From positions 1,488,001-1,552,000 of the forward strand of contig NZ_CP031055.1 of assembly GCF_003345295.1 (NCBI RefSeq): a stretch of DNA of 64,000 nucleotides. Direction: 5' to 3'. Positions 43,901 to 52,951 of the stretch are shown in pieces; position 1 is the stretch's first letter, and the number at the start of each line of letters is the position of its first letter. Under the pieces are notes generated by a model that saw nothing but the letters and a program-made list of their open reading frames with translations, did not search any database and was not told where the DNA came from. Position numbers and translations under genes: made by a program. The DNA is from Vibrio splendidus. GTDB taxonomy: Bacteria > Pseudomonadota > Gammaproteobacteria > Enterobacterales > Vibrionaceae.

Positions 43901-45764
43901 GCATCGAGAAATCAAGGATCCAATAAGTCACCCCATTGGTCTTGCGCACTTCATAAGGTGATTCACCAATAACGCGCAGGCCAAAGTTTTCAAGCATTGG
44001 CATCACATCAGACAAGTGAATCGGCTCATCACTGTGGTAGAACAATTTCAAACGAACGGCTTTAGAGTCTACCGCTTCTTCTTGAGGGCGGTAGAAAAGC
44101 ATGCCAAGTTTGTTGTCTTCACTTAGTGCCTCTAGACGCTCGATATCTGCAACAGCAGAACCAGGCATCATGTCTTCTTTGTACGAACGTGGGAATGCAC
44201 GCATGTACTCTTTCGATAATGGAAGACCTTTGCTCTCACCGAAGTTAGCAACGATTGATTCAGACAGGCGGTCATCCCACGTAGACGATACTTCCATTAA
44301 ATTTTGCTCAATTGTTTTCACGTCCACATCCATGTTGTTGTTATCAACACGAACAATATAGTGCGTTCTTGCCAGTGGGCTTTCAGAGAAGTATGTCGTG
44401 AATTCGACTTCTTCTTCGCAACCAAAGTATTGCTTCAAGATGCGCTGGGTTTGACGACGAAGCTCGGTGTTGTAACGATCTTTTGTGACGTAAACCATAC
44501 AGCTGAAGAAACGGCCAAACGGGTCTTTGCGAACGAACAAGCGCAGAAGATCACGATCTTGCATTTGTACAACGCCCGTACCGACTTCAAGTAGCTCTTC
44601 TTCTCGAGCTTGAAGCAGTTCATCACGCGGATAGTTTTCTAGAATATTGTGCAGTGCTTTGTAAGAATATGAACCCTTACGGTAACCACTTGCATCTAAA
44701 ATACGCTCTACTTTCTCGCGAACTAGAGGAATGGTTTCAACGGTCTGGTTATAAACGGCAGAAGTGTAAAGACCGGTAAAGCGGTGCTCACCGATGACCT
44801 TGCCGTTTTTATCAAACTTCTTGATACCGATGTAATCATTGTAAGCTGGGCGGTGAATGCGTGAAGCCGTGTTGCCCTTGGTTACGATCAATACATACGG
44901 TTTTTTCGCTTCTAAGCGTGCCGAGTCAGAAAACTCAGACAGCTTAACGTTACGTACACGATCTGAATTTGCGAACAAACCAAGGCCTTGCTCCTTGGTA
45001 GGTTGTAGTTCAGTGTCGCCATTCACAGAAACAAGGTCGTATTCCTTGTAGCCCATAAACGTAAAGTTGTGCTCGCCTAACCAACGAAGGAACGCCAGAG
45101 TTTCATCAAAACGCTGACTATCAACTGGGATCGTCTCTTTTTGCTGTTCAACTTGATTGGTTACTTCTTCAAGTCTTTCTACCATTTGTAGCCAGTCATT
45201 AACCACAAGGCCAGTATCGGTAAATATATCCAGCAGCTCGGTTTTAAGCGCTGTCATTTCAGCTTTGCTACTAAGACGGTCAACCTCAATATGGAAAAGC
45301 GATTGGAATGCACCTTCATTGTTGCTGACACCAACAACACTTCCCTTATCAGAACGGGAGATTTGTGTTGGGTTGTGAAGCATAAGGTGAGAAGAGAGGT
45401 CGAGGCGAGTTAATGCCATTTTTACAGAATCAACGAGGAATGGGCTATCTGGTACCACTATCTCGACGATAGTGTGAGTAGATTGCCAGCCTTGGCGACT
45501 TACTGTCGGGTTAAAAACACGGACAGAGATTTCGTCGGCTTTCTTTTCATTGATGTGATGCCATAAGCTAACTACAGCACCGTATAAATCAGATTCGTTT
45601 CTCTGAGTCAGGTCGTCGTGAGAAACGTTACTAAACAAGTGTTGAGCAAGTTGAGTTACGAGAGGTCGATGAGCAAGGTCAAGTTTGTCTTGAATCAGTT
45701 TGTACACTTTTTCAAGTAAAACTGGAACCACAGTTTCACGTGCGGTCATAGTCACACTCCACAA
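40908..45764 (-). CDS. gdhB: Large NAD-dependent glutamate dehydrogenase
   Basis: 1618-residue enzyme of the 180-kDa GDH class that oxidises glutamate to 2-oxoglutarate plus ammonia with NAD+. The long N-terminal part (about 1-700) holds ACT-like regulatory segments. The catalytic core near residues 800-1250 carries GGKVARGGLRWSDRQEDFRT, VIVPVGAKGGFVCKR with the active-site Lys, GVGDMAGDVFGNGML and a dinucleotide-binding region (VGEGGNLGMTQLGR). The C-terminal 350 residues are helical. In an MMXX start, the ATG at 45749 (MTARETV) is likelier than the upstream MWSV. Monocistronic. Confidence 0.93.
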   Translation of the reverse strand: MWSVTMTARETVVPVLLEKVYKLIQDKLDLAHRPLVTQLAQHLFSNVSHDDLTQRNESDLYGAVVSLWHHINEKKADEISVRVFNPTVSRQGWQSTHTIVEIVVPDSPFLVDSVKMALTRLDLSSHLMLHNPTQISRSDKGSVVGVSNNEGAFQSLFHIEVDRLSSKAEMTALKTELLDIFTDTGLVVNDWLQMVERLEEVTNQVEQQKETIPVDSQRFDETLAFLRWLGEHNFTFMGYKEYDLVSVNGDTELQPTKEQGLGLFANSDRVRNVKLSEFSDSARLEAKKPYVLIVTKGNTASRIHRPAYNDYIGIKKFDKNGKVIGEHRFTGLYTSAVYNQTVETIPLVREKVERILDASGYRKGSYSYKALHNILENYPRDELLQAREEELLEVGTGVVQMQDRDLLRLFVRKDPFGRFFSCMVYVTKDRYNTELRRQTQRILKQYFGCEEEVEFTTYFSESPLARTHYIVRVDNNNMDVDVKTIEQNLMEVSSTWDDRLSESIVANFGESKGLPLSKEYMRAFPRSYKEDMMPGSAVADIERLEALSEDNKLGMLFYRPQEEAVDSKAVRLKLFYHSDEPIHLSDVMPMLENFGLRVIGESPYEVRKTNGVTYWILDFSMLHKSDKTIDLREARDLFQQAFAAIWAGELDSDGFNRLVLGAGLSGREISILRAYARYMRQVGFPFSQQYIEDTLSHYPDLAKGLVSLFGKRFDPKLKGSAKGQQDLIKKITEQLDHVESLDDDRIIRRYMEMITATLRTNYYQLDDNKQSKPWLALKMRPSEIPDIPAPVPAFEIFVYAPDIEGVHLRGGKVARGGLRWSDRQEDFRTEILGLVKAQQVKNTVIVPVGAKGGFVCKRQHMMSGRDEIFAEGQRCYKRFIRALLDVSDNIIEGEVIPPKSVVRHDEDDPYLVVAADKGTATFSDLANSVSDEYNFWLGDAFASGGSNGYDHKAMGITAKGGWESVKRHFREMGINCQTTDFTAIGVGDMAGDVFGNGMLLSKHIRMQAAFNHMHIFIDPNPESASSWVERDRLFNLPRSSWEDYNKDLISQGGGIFSRRAKSIPLTPEIQKMLGTKKASMAPNDLIKAILSMQVDLLWNGGIGTYVKSSNETHTDVGDRANDVLRIDGRDLKAKVVGEGGNLGMTQLGRIEYALTGGRVNTDFVDNVGGVDCSDNEVNIKIFLNGLVSNGDLTVKQRNQVLESMEDEVGEIVLDDAYCQAESISVTEHQGVGLVKEQIRFIHTMEKAGYLDRGLEYIPDDETLLEREKQGQGLTRPELSVLVAYGKMVLKEDLVSDDIANDEFHAQQLMQYFPTALRRNYSQHMDNHPLRSEIIATALANQMVNEMGCNFVTRLQEETGANIVDIANAYAASREIYGLGKVLKSIRELDNVSSSEAQYELIYHVRRTLRRLARWLLRNRTGKQSVKALIELYQGDVLTITEKLDENLVASEVEEHNAMAQLWIDQGVNAELANSVARLSSLYSALDISTVARETGKTVQQASKLYFNLGDRLSLHWFLKQINGQAVDNNWQALARAAFREDLDWQQRQLTGQVLNCGCASDIDVIKALDDWMESNSVSLHRWESILNEFKVGSVHEFAKFSVALRELMLLNLNCTSTD

Positions 45765-45977
45765 TTAGAATTATATTTTATTATTAGGGGGCTTACTTAA
45801 GCTAGTGTTTGAATTGAGCCGTTGAGCTCTTTCCTACTAACGAGTTAAGCAAAGGTAATGCATTCATTTATTGTAAAAGCATTATTGATAAATAGTTAAT
45901 TGTTTTGGAGGTGGTAAGAGGTGAAATGTTTGATTATGTGATTAAGATTCCTTTTAACTCACTAGGCACGCTAAGGT

Positions 45978-46196
45978 TTACAGAGCTTCCAACTTAATAA
46001 ACTTATTTTTTTGGTCAGTTGTCAGTCTAAACTGCCCTCTAACCCCTATTTGTGTAAGAAAAGGTCTGAACCGAGTTGCAGGTAACTGTAGGCGTAATCC
46101 AGTAGTCGTTATCACTTGGACTTTACTTGCCGCACCAGAATAGCTGGCCAAAAACTGCTGATATGAGATGTTAAGTTGGAAAATATAGCGATTCAT
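45978..46196 (-). CDS. DUF2835 family small protein
   Basis: 72 residues, starting MNRYIFQLNISYQQFLASYSG and including TTTGLRLQLPATRFRPFLT and GVRGQFRLT. This is the DUF2835 family; function unknown. The open frame extends 14 codons upstream, but the ATG at 46196 gives the family length and has AGG nearby. Located next to pepN, as in other vibrios. Confidence 0.82.
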   Translation of the reverse strand: MNRYIFQLNISYQQFLASYSGAASKVQVITTTGLRLQLPATRFRPFLTQIGVRGQFRLTTDQKNKFIKLEAL

Positions 46197-46282
46197 ACAA
46201 TACCTGTGTAAATATACAGTGCCAGTACTTTTTGGCACTTAACGATGTCTGACTGTACAACTGAGCTTGAAACTGCTCTAGC

Positions 46283-46300
46283 TTATCGAAAATTCGATAA
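46283..46300. repeat. Perfect 18-bp palindrome
   Basis: TTATCGAA-AA-TTCGATAA, between the DUF2835 gene start (87 bases away) and the pepN 3' end. Could be a dimeric-regulator operator; no family can be named. Confidence 0.5.
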
Positions 46301-46315
46301 CCCAGAAACAAAAAA

Positions 46316-46344
46316 ATCAGTGGCAGATATTATCTACCACTGAT
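46316..46344 (-). terminator. Terminator after pepN
   Basis: Eight-bp stem ATCAGTGG/CCACTGAT (extended inward by imperfect pairs) with an A run on the plus strand. It lies about 90 bases past the pepN stop, beyond a tandem repeat. Confidence 0.75.
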
Positions 46345-46352
46345 GACTTTTT

Positions 46353-46412
46353 GTTATTAGTAAACCGTTTGTTAGCAAGCCGCTTATTAGCAAACCTCTT
46401 ATTAACAAACAG
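46353..46412. repeat. Four degenerate 15-bp tandem repeats
   Basis: Units GTTATTAGTAAACCG (46353-46367), TTTGTTAGCAAGCCG (46368-46382), CTTATTAGCAAACCT (46383-46397) and CTTATTAACAAACAG (46398-46412), between the pepN stop and its terminator, so in the 3' untranslated RNA. Confidence 0.75.
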
Positions 46413-46432
46413 TTACGTGAATGAGCGCGAGC

Positions 46433-49039
46433 TTAAGCCTCTAGTGCTTTTGCCACTTTCTCTAATAAGTCATTCGCTAGGTTGTCCATGTTCTTCAGCG
46501 TCTCAAGTTCTTTCTTGATTAGAGCTTGGCGTTCATCATCATATTTACGGAACTTAAGCAGCGGGTCAATCAAGCGCGAAGCCACTTGCGGGTTGCTGCT
46601 ATTCAGCTCACGTAGGATCTCGCCAGCAAACGCATAACCTTGTCCTGACTTGTTGTGGAATTGAACCGGGTTCATATTTAAGAACGAACCAACCAAGTTG
46701 CGAGTACGGTTCGGGTTCTTCAAACTGAATGCTTGGTGTGACATAGACGCCTTGATCACCTCAAGTGCATTTGAACTTGGGTTTGTTCCTTGAAGAGCAA
46801 ACCATTTGTCCATGACAAGACCATCATGTTTCCACTTGTCGCTGTAATCCGCCATTAAAGTTTCACGACATGGGAGTTGTGCACTGTTCGCCGCGCCCAT
46901 TGCTGCCATTGTGTCTGTCATGTTGTTTGCTTGCTGGTACATAGCGACAACCAAGTCATCACCCTTTTCAGTATGAGCCAAGTAACTTAGACAAACTTTA
47001 CGCAGAGTTCGCTTACCAATTGAATCATGGTCAATCGTGTATTCTGTTAATGCGTGAATGTGGTAAACCGCAGCAAGTTCATCTTCGAGCTCTTTCGCTA
47101 GAGTCACTTTCATCGCTTTCAATACAGATGCAACCGCATCGATATCGACACGCTCATACCAACCAGACACTTCATTATGACTTGGTAGAGAAAGCATCTC
47201 TGCAATAAACGCAGGTTCTAACGAATCGCTGAGTAATACACCACGGAATGCATCAACGACTTCAGAAGAAAGTGCAAACTTTTGACCTTGTTGAACGTTA
47301 TCTACGTTGCTACGGATGTATTTCGCTAGCAGCATTTGCCCTGCATCCCAACGAGAGAATTCGTTACGAGCATTCACCATCAAGAAGATCAGCTCTTCGT
47401 CTGAATAATTGTATTCAAGTTTCACTGGCGCAGAAAACTCACGCAGCAGAGATGGAACTGGTTGCTCTGAAACGTTTTCAAACACGAACGTTTGTTCCGC
47501 TTCTTTCACATCTAATACATTGTGAACTGGCTGACCGTTACATTGTAACTCAATCACTTCACCTGACGCTGTGTATAGCTCGATATCTAAAGGGATATGC
47601 AGAGCTTGCTTTTCAGTTTGCTCATGAGTTGGCGCTGTTACTTGGCGAGTCGTTAACGTGTATTCTTTTTTCTCTGCGTCGTAATGGCTTTCAACAGAAA
47701 GTGTCGGGGTACCTGATTGTCTATACCATAAACGGAACTGAGACAGGTCAACACCCGATGCATCCTCCATTGCCGCTACGAAGTCTTCACACGTTGCAGC
47801 CGTGCCATCGTGACGTTCAAAGTACAGCTTCATGCCTTTCTGGAAACCTTCCTCACCCAACAATGTGTGGATCATTCGGATCACTTCACTGCCCTTTTCG
47901 TATACCGTCAATGTGTAGAAGTTGTTCATTTCTATCACTTTTTCAGGGCGAATTGGGTGAGACATTGGGCTCGCATCTTCAGCGAATTGTGGGCCGCGAA
48001 TAATACGAACGTTATTGATGCGGTTTACTGCACGAGAACCAAGATCAGAAGAAAACTCTTGGTCACGGAATACCGTTAAACCTTCTTTCAAGCTTAACTG
48101 GAACCAATCGCGACACGTTACTCGGTTGCCAGTCCAGTTATGGAAATATTCGTGACCGATAACCGCTTCTATACCTAGGTAATCTGTATCAGTTGCTGTT
48201 TGGTCATTTGCTAAAACGAACTTAGAGTTGAATACGTTCAGGCCTTTGTTTTCCATCGCACCCATGTTGAAGAAATCAACGGCTACGATCATGTAGATGT
48301 CTAAGTCATACTCAAGATTGAAACGCTCTTCGTCCCACTTCATTGAGTTAATCAAAGAAACCATCGCGTGGTTTGCGCGGTCTAGATTGCCTTTGTCGAC
48401 AAATATTTCTAGATCAACATTACGACCTGATTGTGTGGTGTATGCGTCACGAAGTACATCGAAGTCACCCGCAACTAAAGCAAACAAGTACGCTGGTTTT
48501 GGATGTGGGTCTTGCCATTTCACCCAGTGACGACCGTTTTCAGCTTCGCCTTCATCGACACGGTTACCATTACTTAATAAGAATGGGTTTTCAGCTTTGT
48601 CTGCGATGACTGTTGTCGTGAATTTCGCCAACACATCTGGGCGATCCATGTAGTAAGTAATTCGGCGGAAACCTTCAGCTTCACATTGAGTACAGAACGC
48701 ACCACCCGATTTGTACAGACCTTCAAGTGCGCTGTTCCCTTCAGGGTCAACTTCCGTAACGATCGTTAATGTAAAATCTTTCGGAAGATCATTCAAAGTA
48801 AGTAGAGTTTCAGACTGTTCGAACTGCGCCCACTCCTTACCTTCAACCAAAACAGACACCAACTTCAAGCCTTCACCATCAAGTACTAATGTCGAGCTTT
48901 CCTTCTCCTGCTTAACACTAGAAACAGCGGTAATGATGGATGCTGAATCGTACAAATCGAAAGTAAGATCGATTTCAGAAATAGTGTGAGATGGTGATTG
49001 ATAATCTTTACGATACTTGGCTTGAGGTGTATGTGCCAT
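46433..49039 (-). CDS. pepN: Aminopeptidase N (PepN)
   Basis: 868-residue M1-family zinc aminopeptidase in the cytoplasm, trimming N-terminal residues of peptides. Exopeptidase motif GAMENKGLNVF and zinc site VIGHEYFHNWTGNR with the third ligand Glu in LKEGLTVFRDQ. The length equals that of E. coli PepN (870). Monocistronic. Confidence 0.97.
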   Translation of the reverse strand: MAHTPQAKYRKDYQSPSHTISEIDLTFDLYDSASIITAVSSVKQEKESSTLVLDGEGLKLVSVLVEGKEWAQFEQSETLLTLNDLPKDFTLTIVTEVDPEGNSALEGLYKSGGAFCTQCEAEGFRRITYYMDRPDVLAKFTTTVIADKAENPFLLSNGNRVDEGEAENGRHWVKWQDPHPKPAYLFALVAGDFDVLRDAYTTQSGRNVDLEIFVDKGNLDRANHAMVSLINSMKWDEERFNLEYDLDIYMIVAVDFFNMGAMENKGLNVFNSKFVLANDQTATDTDYLGIEAVIGHEYFHNWTGNRVTCRDWFQLSLKEGLTVFRDQEFSSDLGSRAVNRINNVRIIRGPQFAEDASPMSHPIRPEKVIEMNNFYTLTVYEKGSEVIRMIHTLLGEEGFQKGMKLYFERHDGTAATCEDFVAAMEDASGVDLSQFRLWYRQSGTPTLSVESHYDAEKKEYTLTTRQVTAPTHEQTEKQALHIPLDIELYTASGEVIELQCNGQPVHNVLDVKEAEQTFVFENVSEQPVPSLLREFSAPVKLEYNYSDEELIFLMVNARNEFSRWDAGQMLLAKYIRSNVDNVQQGQKFALSSEVVDAFRGVLLSDSLEPAFIAEMLSLPSHNEVSGWYERVDIDAVASVLKAMKVTLAKELEDELAAVYHIHALTEYTIDHDSIGKRTLRKVCLSYLAHTEKGDDLVVAMYQQANNMTDTMAAMGAANSAQLPCRETLMADYSDKWKHDGLVMDKWFALQGTNPSSNALEVIKASMSHQAFSLKNPNRTRNLVGSFLNMNPVQFHNKSGQGYAFAGEILRELNSSNPQVASRLIDPLLKFRKYDDERQALIKKELETLKNMDNLANDLLEKVAKALEA

Positions 49040-49125
49040 GACGGGTTCCTTTTGATCGTTATACGTAATTATTTTTTAACTGTATATATCTAAAGGTTGA
49101 GCGCCAATAAAACAAGGGGAATATT

Positions 49126-49157
49126 AAAAAAAGGAGGCATTGTAGGAAAATGCCTCC
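49126..49157 (-). terminator. Terminator after the gene at 49258
   Basis: Stem GGAGGCAT/ATGCCTCC (49133-49140, 49150-49157) with a nine-base loop and seven A on the plus strand, giving a T run for leftward transcription. It lies between the 49258 stop and the pepN start. Confidence 0.8.
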
Positions 49158-49257
49158 ATGTTTTGCTATTTTATCAATCAAATCAGACAGGAACGGCTAA
49201 GAAATGAACTGTGAACCATATTATCAACGAGCCCGACTTTACAGCGAGATATAGTGC

Positions 49258-49944
49258 TTAACGAATGCGATTGAGCACCGCAAACATGTCTCCTTCTTCA
49301 CCTTGAAGCGTCAACACATCACTGTTCAGTGTGTAACGAGTACCGTGTTCGCCATTTTCATACAGCAGTACTAACTGGTCGCCTTCGGTGTAATACACTC
49401 CGCGACGAATGACTTCCCCCCCTTCTTCATCGGACACTCGGAACATGAAGATAAAGTCAGGCTGAAGCACTAAATCCATTTTTTGAATGTTACTGGCACG
49501 CAAATCGCTCCCGGAAAGTTCTGCGCTTGACCATATTCCCGCCAGGGCGTTGGGCAAGGCTTTGGTGAACATCACACCGTTGAGATTCAGCATATTGTGA
49601 TTACTGCTGTAAGCGTAAACCTGAGGCTCAGAAGTATTTAAACCCAAAATAATCGTGTCTTCATTGGCGTTATACAAACCTTCCCAATGGTCGACACTAT
49701 AGTCTTTCTTCTGAATATCAATAGAGAAAGAGTAGTTTGAATCGAGAGTCAGTTTGATTGCTCTAAAGTTTTCAGTACCTTGCTCAGGATCTGGGTTCAT
49801 CAAATACCAATCACCAAGCAACAGAGGTAGGTCAAAATGAGATAGATTGCTATCACTTTTTGGTTGTTGATCGCTCGAAGCAGCTACCTCACTCCCAAAA
49901 GCAACAAAACTTAAACAAGATAAAAATAGTAGAATCCATTTCAT
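49258..49944 (-). CDS. Exported protein of unknown function
   Basis: 228 residues from the ATG at 49944, preceded by a strong GAGGGGG. Signal peptide MKWILLFLSCLSFVAFGSEVAA. The mature part appears as two similar beta-rich halves: LLLGDWYLMNPDPEQGTENF...WEGLYNANEDTIILGL and ALAGIWSSAELSGSDLRASN...RRGVYYTEGDQLVLLY, each like a lipocalin- or META-type strand set (G-x-W start, then G-x-Y near the end). I do not recognise a named family. Next to prc but separated by a terminator. Confidence 0.75.
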   Translation of the reverse strand: MKWILLFLSCLSFVAFGSEVAASSDQQPKSDSNLSHFDLPLLLGDWYLMNPDPEQGTENFRAIKLTLDSNYSFSIDIQKKDYSVDHWEGLYNANEDTIILGLNTSEPQVYAYSSNHNMLNLNGVMFTKALPNALAGIWSSAELSGSDLRASNIQKMDLVLQPDFIFMFRVSDEEGGEVIRRGVYYTEGDQLVLLYENGEHGTRYTLNSDVLTLQGEEGDMFAVLNRIR

Positions 49945-50146
49945 ACGCGCCCCCTCGTTTTCTTTAAGCTTAGGCACGTAATGAATAGAAAGCGAAAAAA
50001 TATGATCCAAGTCACTAAATTTTAAGTGCAAAGTAACTTAAATGTCATTATTCGATGCAAAGTAGAGCTAAATGACCCTGAGTATTGAGTGTTCTTTGCG
50101 ACAATCTCAACGGTTACAATCAGGTATTCCTGTCAAATCATAGACA

Positions 50147-50175
50147 CAAAAAAAGCGAGCCTAGGCTCGCTTTTT
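50147..50175. terminator. Terminator after prc
   Basis: Ten-bp stem AAAAGCGAGC/GCTCGCTTTT around CTAG, with A and T runs on either side. Confidence 0.9.
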
Positions 50176-50218
50176 AAATTGTGCATCTTTAAACAATCAC
50201 CTTTAACAGATATTTGCT

Positions 50219-52213
50219 CTATTTCTTGATCATATCCAGCATGATAGCAACAGACTCATCAAGATAAGCATCCGGGGCTTCATAGTCTTTAGGAATATCA
50301 TCTAACGTTTTAAATGCCTCTAATTTAGCGGCCTTTTGACGTTGGTTAATACGATCTAGACGAAGCGTATCCGCATCATCGCTCTCTTGCTGACGTACCT
50401 TTTCATTCAAAGAAAGGTCGTTATCGTCTTTATCTGCCTTATATTTTTCAATATCTTGCGCAATAAAGCCGAATTCCATGTCAGTAGCAATGCGAGCTTG
50501 ATGTTGGGCAGTCAAAGCAATTATTTCTTCATCGTTACGCTGTAACACTGAATAATTTGCTTTATCAATACTGTCCCAAGGCAGAGCATTATCTTCAACA
50601 CTTTCACCGGTATCAGCAGGATCAATTGGCGTTGGGTAAGCAATATCAGGCACTACACCTTTGTTTTGCGTACTGCCACCATTGATTCGATAGAATTTCT
50701 GGATTGTGTATTGAACATAGCCCAACTCTTTATCGAATAAATCATAGATATGATTCAAAGAGCGATGTTGTTGCACCGTTCCTTTACCGAAAGAGTTTTC
50801 GCCAAGAATGATTGCACGACCGTAATCTTGCATCGCTGCCGCAAAGATCTCAGAAGCTGAAGCACTGTAGCGATTGACCAATACCGTTAGTGGGCCTTGG
50901 TAACTAATTTCGCCATCAGTATCACTGTTCACTTTGACACGACCGTAGCTATCACGCACCTGAACAACGGGTCCCTCTTTGATAAACAAACCAGAGAGTT
51001 CAGTTGCTTCAGTGAGTGCACCACCACCGTTGTTTCTCAGATCAACAATAATGCCTTCAACACCTTGCCCTTTAAGCTCAGTGATCAGTTTGTCTGTATC
51101 TTTAGAAAGACCAACATAGAAGCTGGGTACTTCTAGTACACCAATCTTCTTGCCATCTTTCTCGATAACTTCTGATTTAACAGCGCGGTCTTCTAAACGA
51201 ATCTTATCGCGTACAATTGTGACAACGTGACTTTTTGCATCTTTACCATCTGGCAGGATCTGTAGCTTAACTTTGGTCCCTTTCGGTCCTTTGATTAATT
51301 GCACTACATCGTCTAAACGCCAGCCGATAACATCAACAATCTCTTCGCCATCTTGACCAACACCAACAATACGATCGCCGTCGCTCAATTGCTTGCTGTT
51401 TGACGCAGGGCCACCAGCAACGAGAGATCGAATAACGGTGTAGTCGTCAGTCATCTGAAGTACAGCACCAATACCTTCTAGAGATAGATTCATCTCTGAT
51501 TGGAATTGCTCTGCATTTCTTGGAGAAAGGTAGCTGGTGTGAGGATCAACTTCACGCGCAAATGCGTTCATGTAGATTTGGAAAGCATCTTCATTATGCG
51601 ACTGCGTGATACGCTTCATCGCATTGTTGTAACGCTTTTCCAAAACTTCTTGAATCTCTGGCCATTCTTTACCAGTAAGTTTTAGGTTCAACGCATCGTA
51701 TTTAACACGCTTCCTCCAAAGCTCATTCACTTCGGCGATATCTTTTGGCCATTTCGCTTCATTGCGATTGAGCTCAATACTTTCATCGGTATCAAACTTA
51801 ATCTCAGTGTCTAGCAAAGACAGCGCATACTGAAAACGTTCAAAACGCTTCTGCATAGAAAGATTATAAACATCGAAAGCAATCTGGTTATTACCCGCTT
51901 TCAGCTGATCATCAATTTGAACAGATGATGAGGAGAAAGAGTCAATATCAGCTTGAGTGAAGATATTACGATTATAATCCAGCATCTCTAAATAACGATT
52001 AAAGATAGCTTGAGAGAAATCATCGTTGAGATTGAAGTGTTTATAGTGAGAACGAGTAAATCGAGAAGTAACACGTTTACTAGCAGTTTCGTGTTGGGCC
52101 TCAGGAACGAGTAAAGGTAAATCGTCCTGATCTAATTTGGCTTCAAGAGCCTGAGCTGAAGCTGCTAGACAAAAGCTAGCAGCAATCAGTGTCAATTTTG
52201 AACGGCATTTCAT
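50219..52213 (-). CDS. prc: Tail-specific protease Prc/Tsp
   Basis: 664-residue periplasmic S41-family protease that degrades proteins with nonpolar C-termini and regulates peptidoglycan hydrolases. Signal peptide MKCRSKLTLIAASFCLAASAQA, PDZ domain at about residues 235-320 (LSLEGIGAVLQMTDDYTVI), catalytic Ser in VNRYSASASEIFAAAM and Lys in NSFGKGTVQQ. A C-terminal helical domain follows. It starts 17 bases after proQ and is likely co-transcribed, as in E. coli. A matS-like sequence lies within it at 51219-51231. Confidence 0.96.
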   Translation of the reverse strand: MKCRSKLTLIAASFCLAASAQALEAKLDQDDLPLLVPEAQHETASKRVTSRFTRSHYKHFNLNDDFSQAIFNRYLEMLDYNRNIFTQADIDSFSSSSVQIDDQLKAGNNQIAFDVYNLSMQKRFERFQYALSLLDTEIKFDTDESIELNRNEAKWPKDIAEVNELWRKRVKYDALNLKLTGKEWPEIQEVLEKRYNNAMKRITQSHNEDAFQIYMNAFAREVDPHTSYLSPRNAEQFQSEMNLSLEGIGAVLQMTDDYTVIRSLVAGGPASNSKQLSDGDRIVGVGQDGEEIVDVIGWRLDDVVQLIKGPKGTKVKLQILPDGKDAKSHVVTIVRDKIRLEDRAVKSEVIEKDGKKIGVLEVPSFYVGLSKDTDKLITELKGQGVEGIIVDLRNNGGGALTEATELSGLFIKEGPVVQVRDSYGRVKVNSDTDGEISYQGPLTVLVNRYSASASEIFAAAMQDYGRAIILGENSFGKGTVQQHRSLNHIYDLFDKELGYVQYTIQKFYRINGGSTQNKGVVPDIAYPTPIDPADTGESVEDNALPWDSIDKANYSVLQRNDEEIIALTAQHQARIATDMEFGFIAQDIEKYKADKDDNDLSLNEKVRQQESDDADTLRLDRINQRQKAAKLEAFKTLDDIPKDYEAPDAYLDESVAIMLDMIKK
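51219..51231. other. matS-like site in prc
   Basis: GTGACAACGTGAC matches GTGACRNYGTCAC at 12 of 13 positions (G for C at position 11). Location inside a coding sequence; may be chance. Confidence 0.35.
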
Positions 52214-52230
52214 GCGTAGGAGTATCTCCT

Positions 52231-52854
52231 TTAAGCGCGCAAGTGCTCCGCTTTAACAACCATTTGTAGGCCGTTTGCTAACTGAACACGCACATCTTCC
52301 TTATTGATTTCAACAATGGTCGCAGCCATGTTTCCTGTGCCCATGTTCACATTTACTTCTTTGCCAGCGATGAATTCGTCAGCGTTCAAAGCGCGTGTTT
52401 CTACAGGCTTTTCTACTTTCGGTGCTTTAGGCGCTTGACGACGAGGCTGTTGAGCTTTCTTCGCCTTAGCTTTCGCTTTGCCTTCTTCACGAGCTTTCTG
52501 TGCTTGTTCTTTACGACGAGCCTGAACTTTCGCTTTGCTTTCTGCAAGTGTAGCCTTAGCGTGCTCAACGTGCTCTTCTTCTAATGTGCCACACGCGTTG
52601 CCGTCTAGGTCAACACGATCTGCACCAGCTTTTACGCCGTGCAGGTAACGCCATGATGATGTGTACTGTCTTAACGCTGCACGAAGCTGAGTCTTACTTA
52701 CTTTTTCGTCTTCATTTAGACGTTCAGCAAGATCTTGAAAAATACCAATTTTAAGTGGTTTTGCTTCACCTTCTAGAGTAAAGCATTTAGGGAAACATTC
52801 AGCAATATATGCGATAACTTCTTTGCTGTTTTTTAACTTTTCAGTGTTTTCCAT
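52231..52854 (-). CDS. proQ: RNA chaperone ProQ
   Basis: 207-residue global sRNA/mRNA-binding protein. FinO-like domain at about residues 1-115 (EVIAYIAECFPKCF, LKIGIFQDLAERL, ALRQYTSSWRYLHGVKAGADR), a Lys/Ala-rich linker (about 118-155) and a C-terminal Tudor-like domain ending AEHLRA. First gene of the proQ-prc unit. Confidence 0.96.
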   Translation of the reverse strand: MENTEKLKNSKEVIAYIAECFPKCFTLEGEAKPLKIGIFQDLAERLNEDEKVSKTQLRAALRQYTSSWRYLHGVKAGADRVDLDGNACGTLEEEHVEHAKATLAESKAKVQARRKEQAQKAREEGKAKAKAKKAQQPRRQAPKAPKVEKPVETRALNADEFIAGKEVNVNMGTGNMAATIVEINKEDVRVQLANGLQMVVKAEHLRA

Positions 52855-52951
52855 GTGGGTTCCTGGTTTTTGCGGTTTTCCGCGAGCATTAAGAAAATAT
52901 TTTTACGTATTATAGAGAGATGCTTGGGAAAAACCACAGTAAGAGAATAAT

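Noticed and set aside
47248..48003. Plus-strand open frame of 251 codons inside pepN
   Set aside because: It is antisense to strongly conserved pepN motifs and has no recognisable protein features; a shadow frame.
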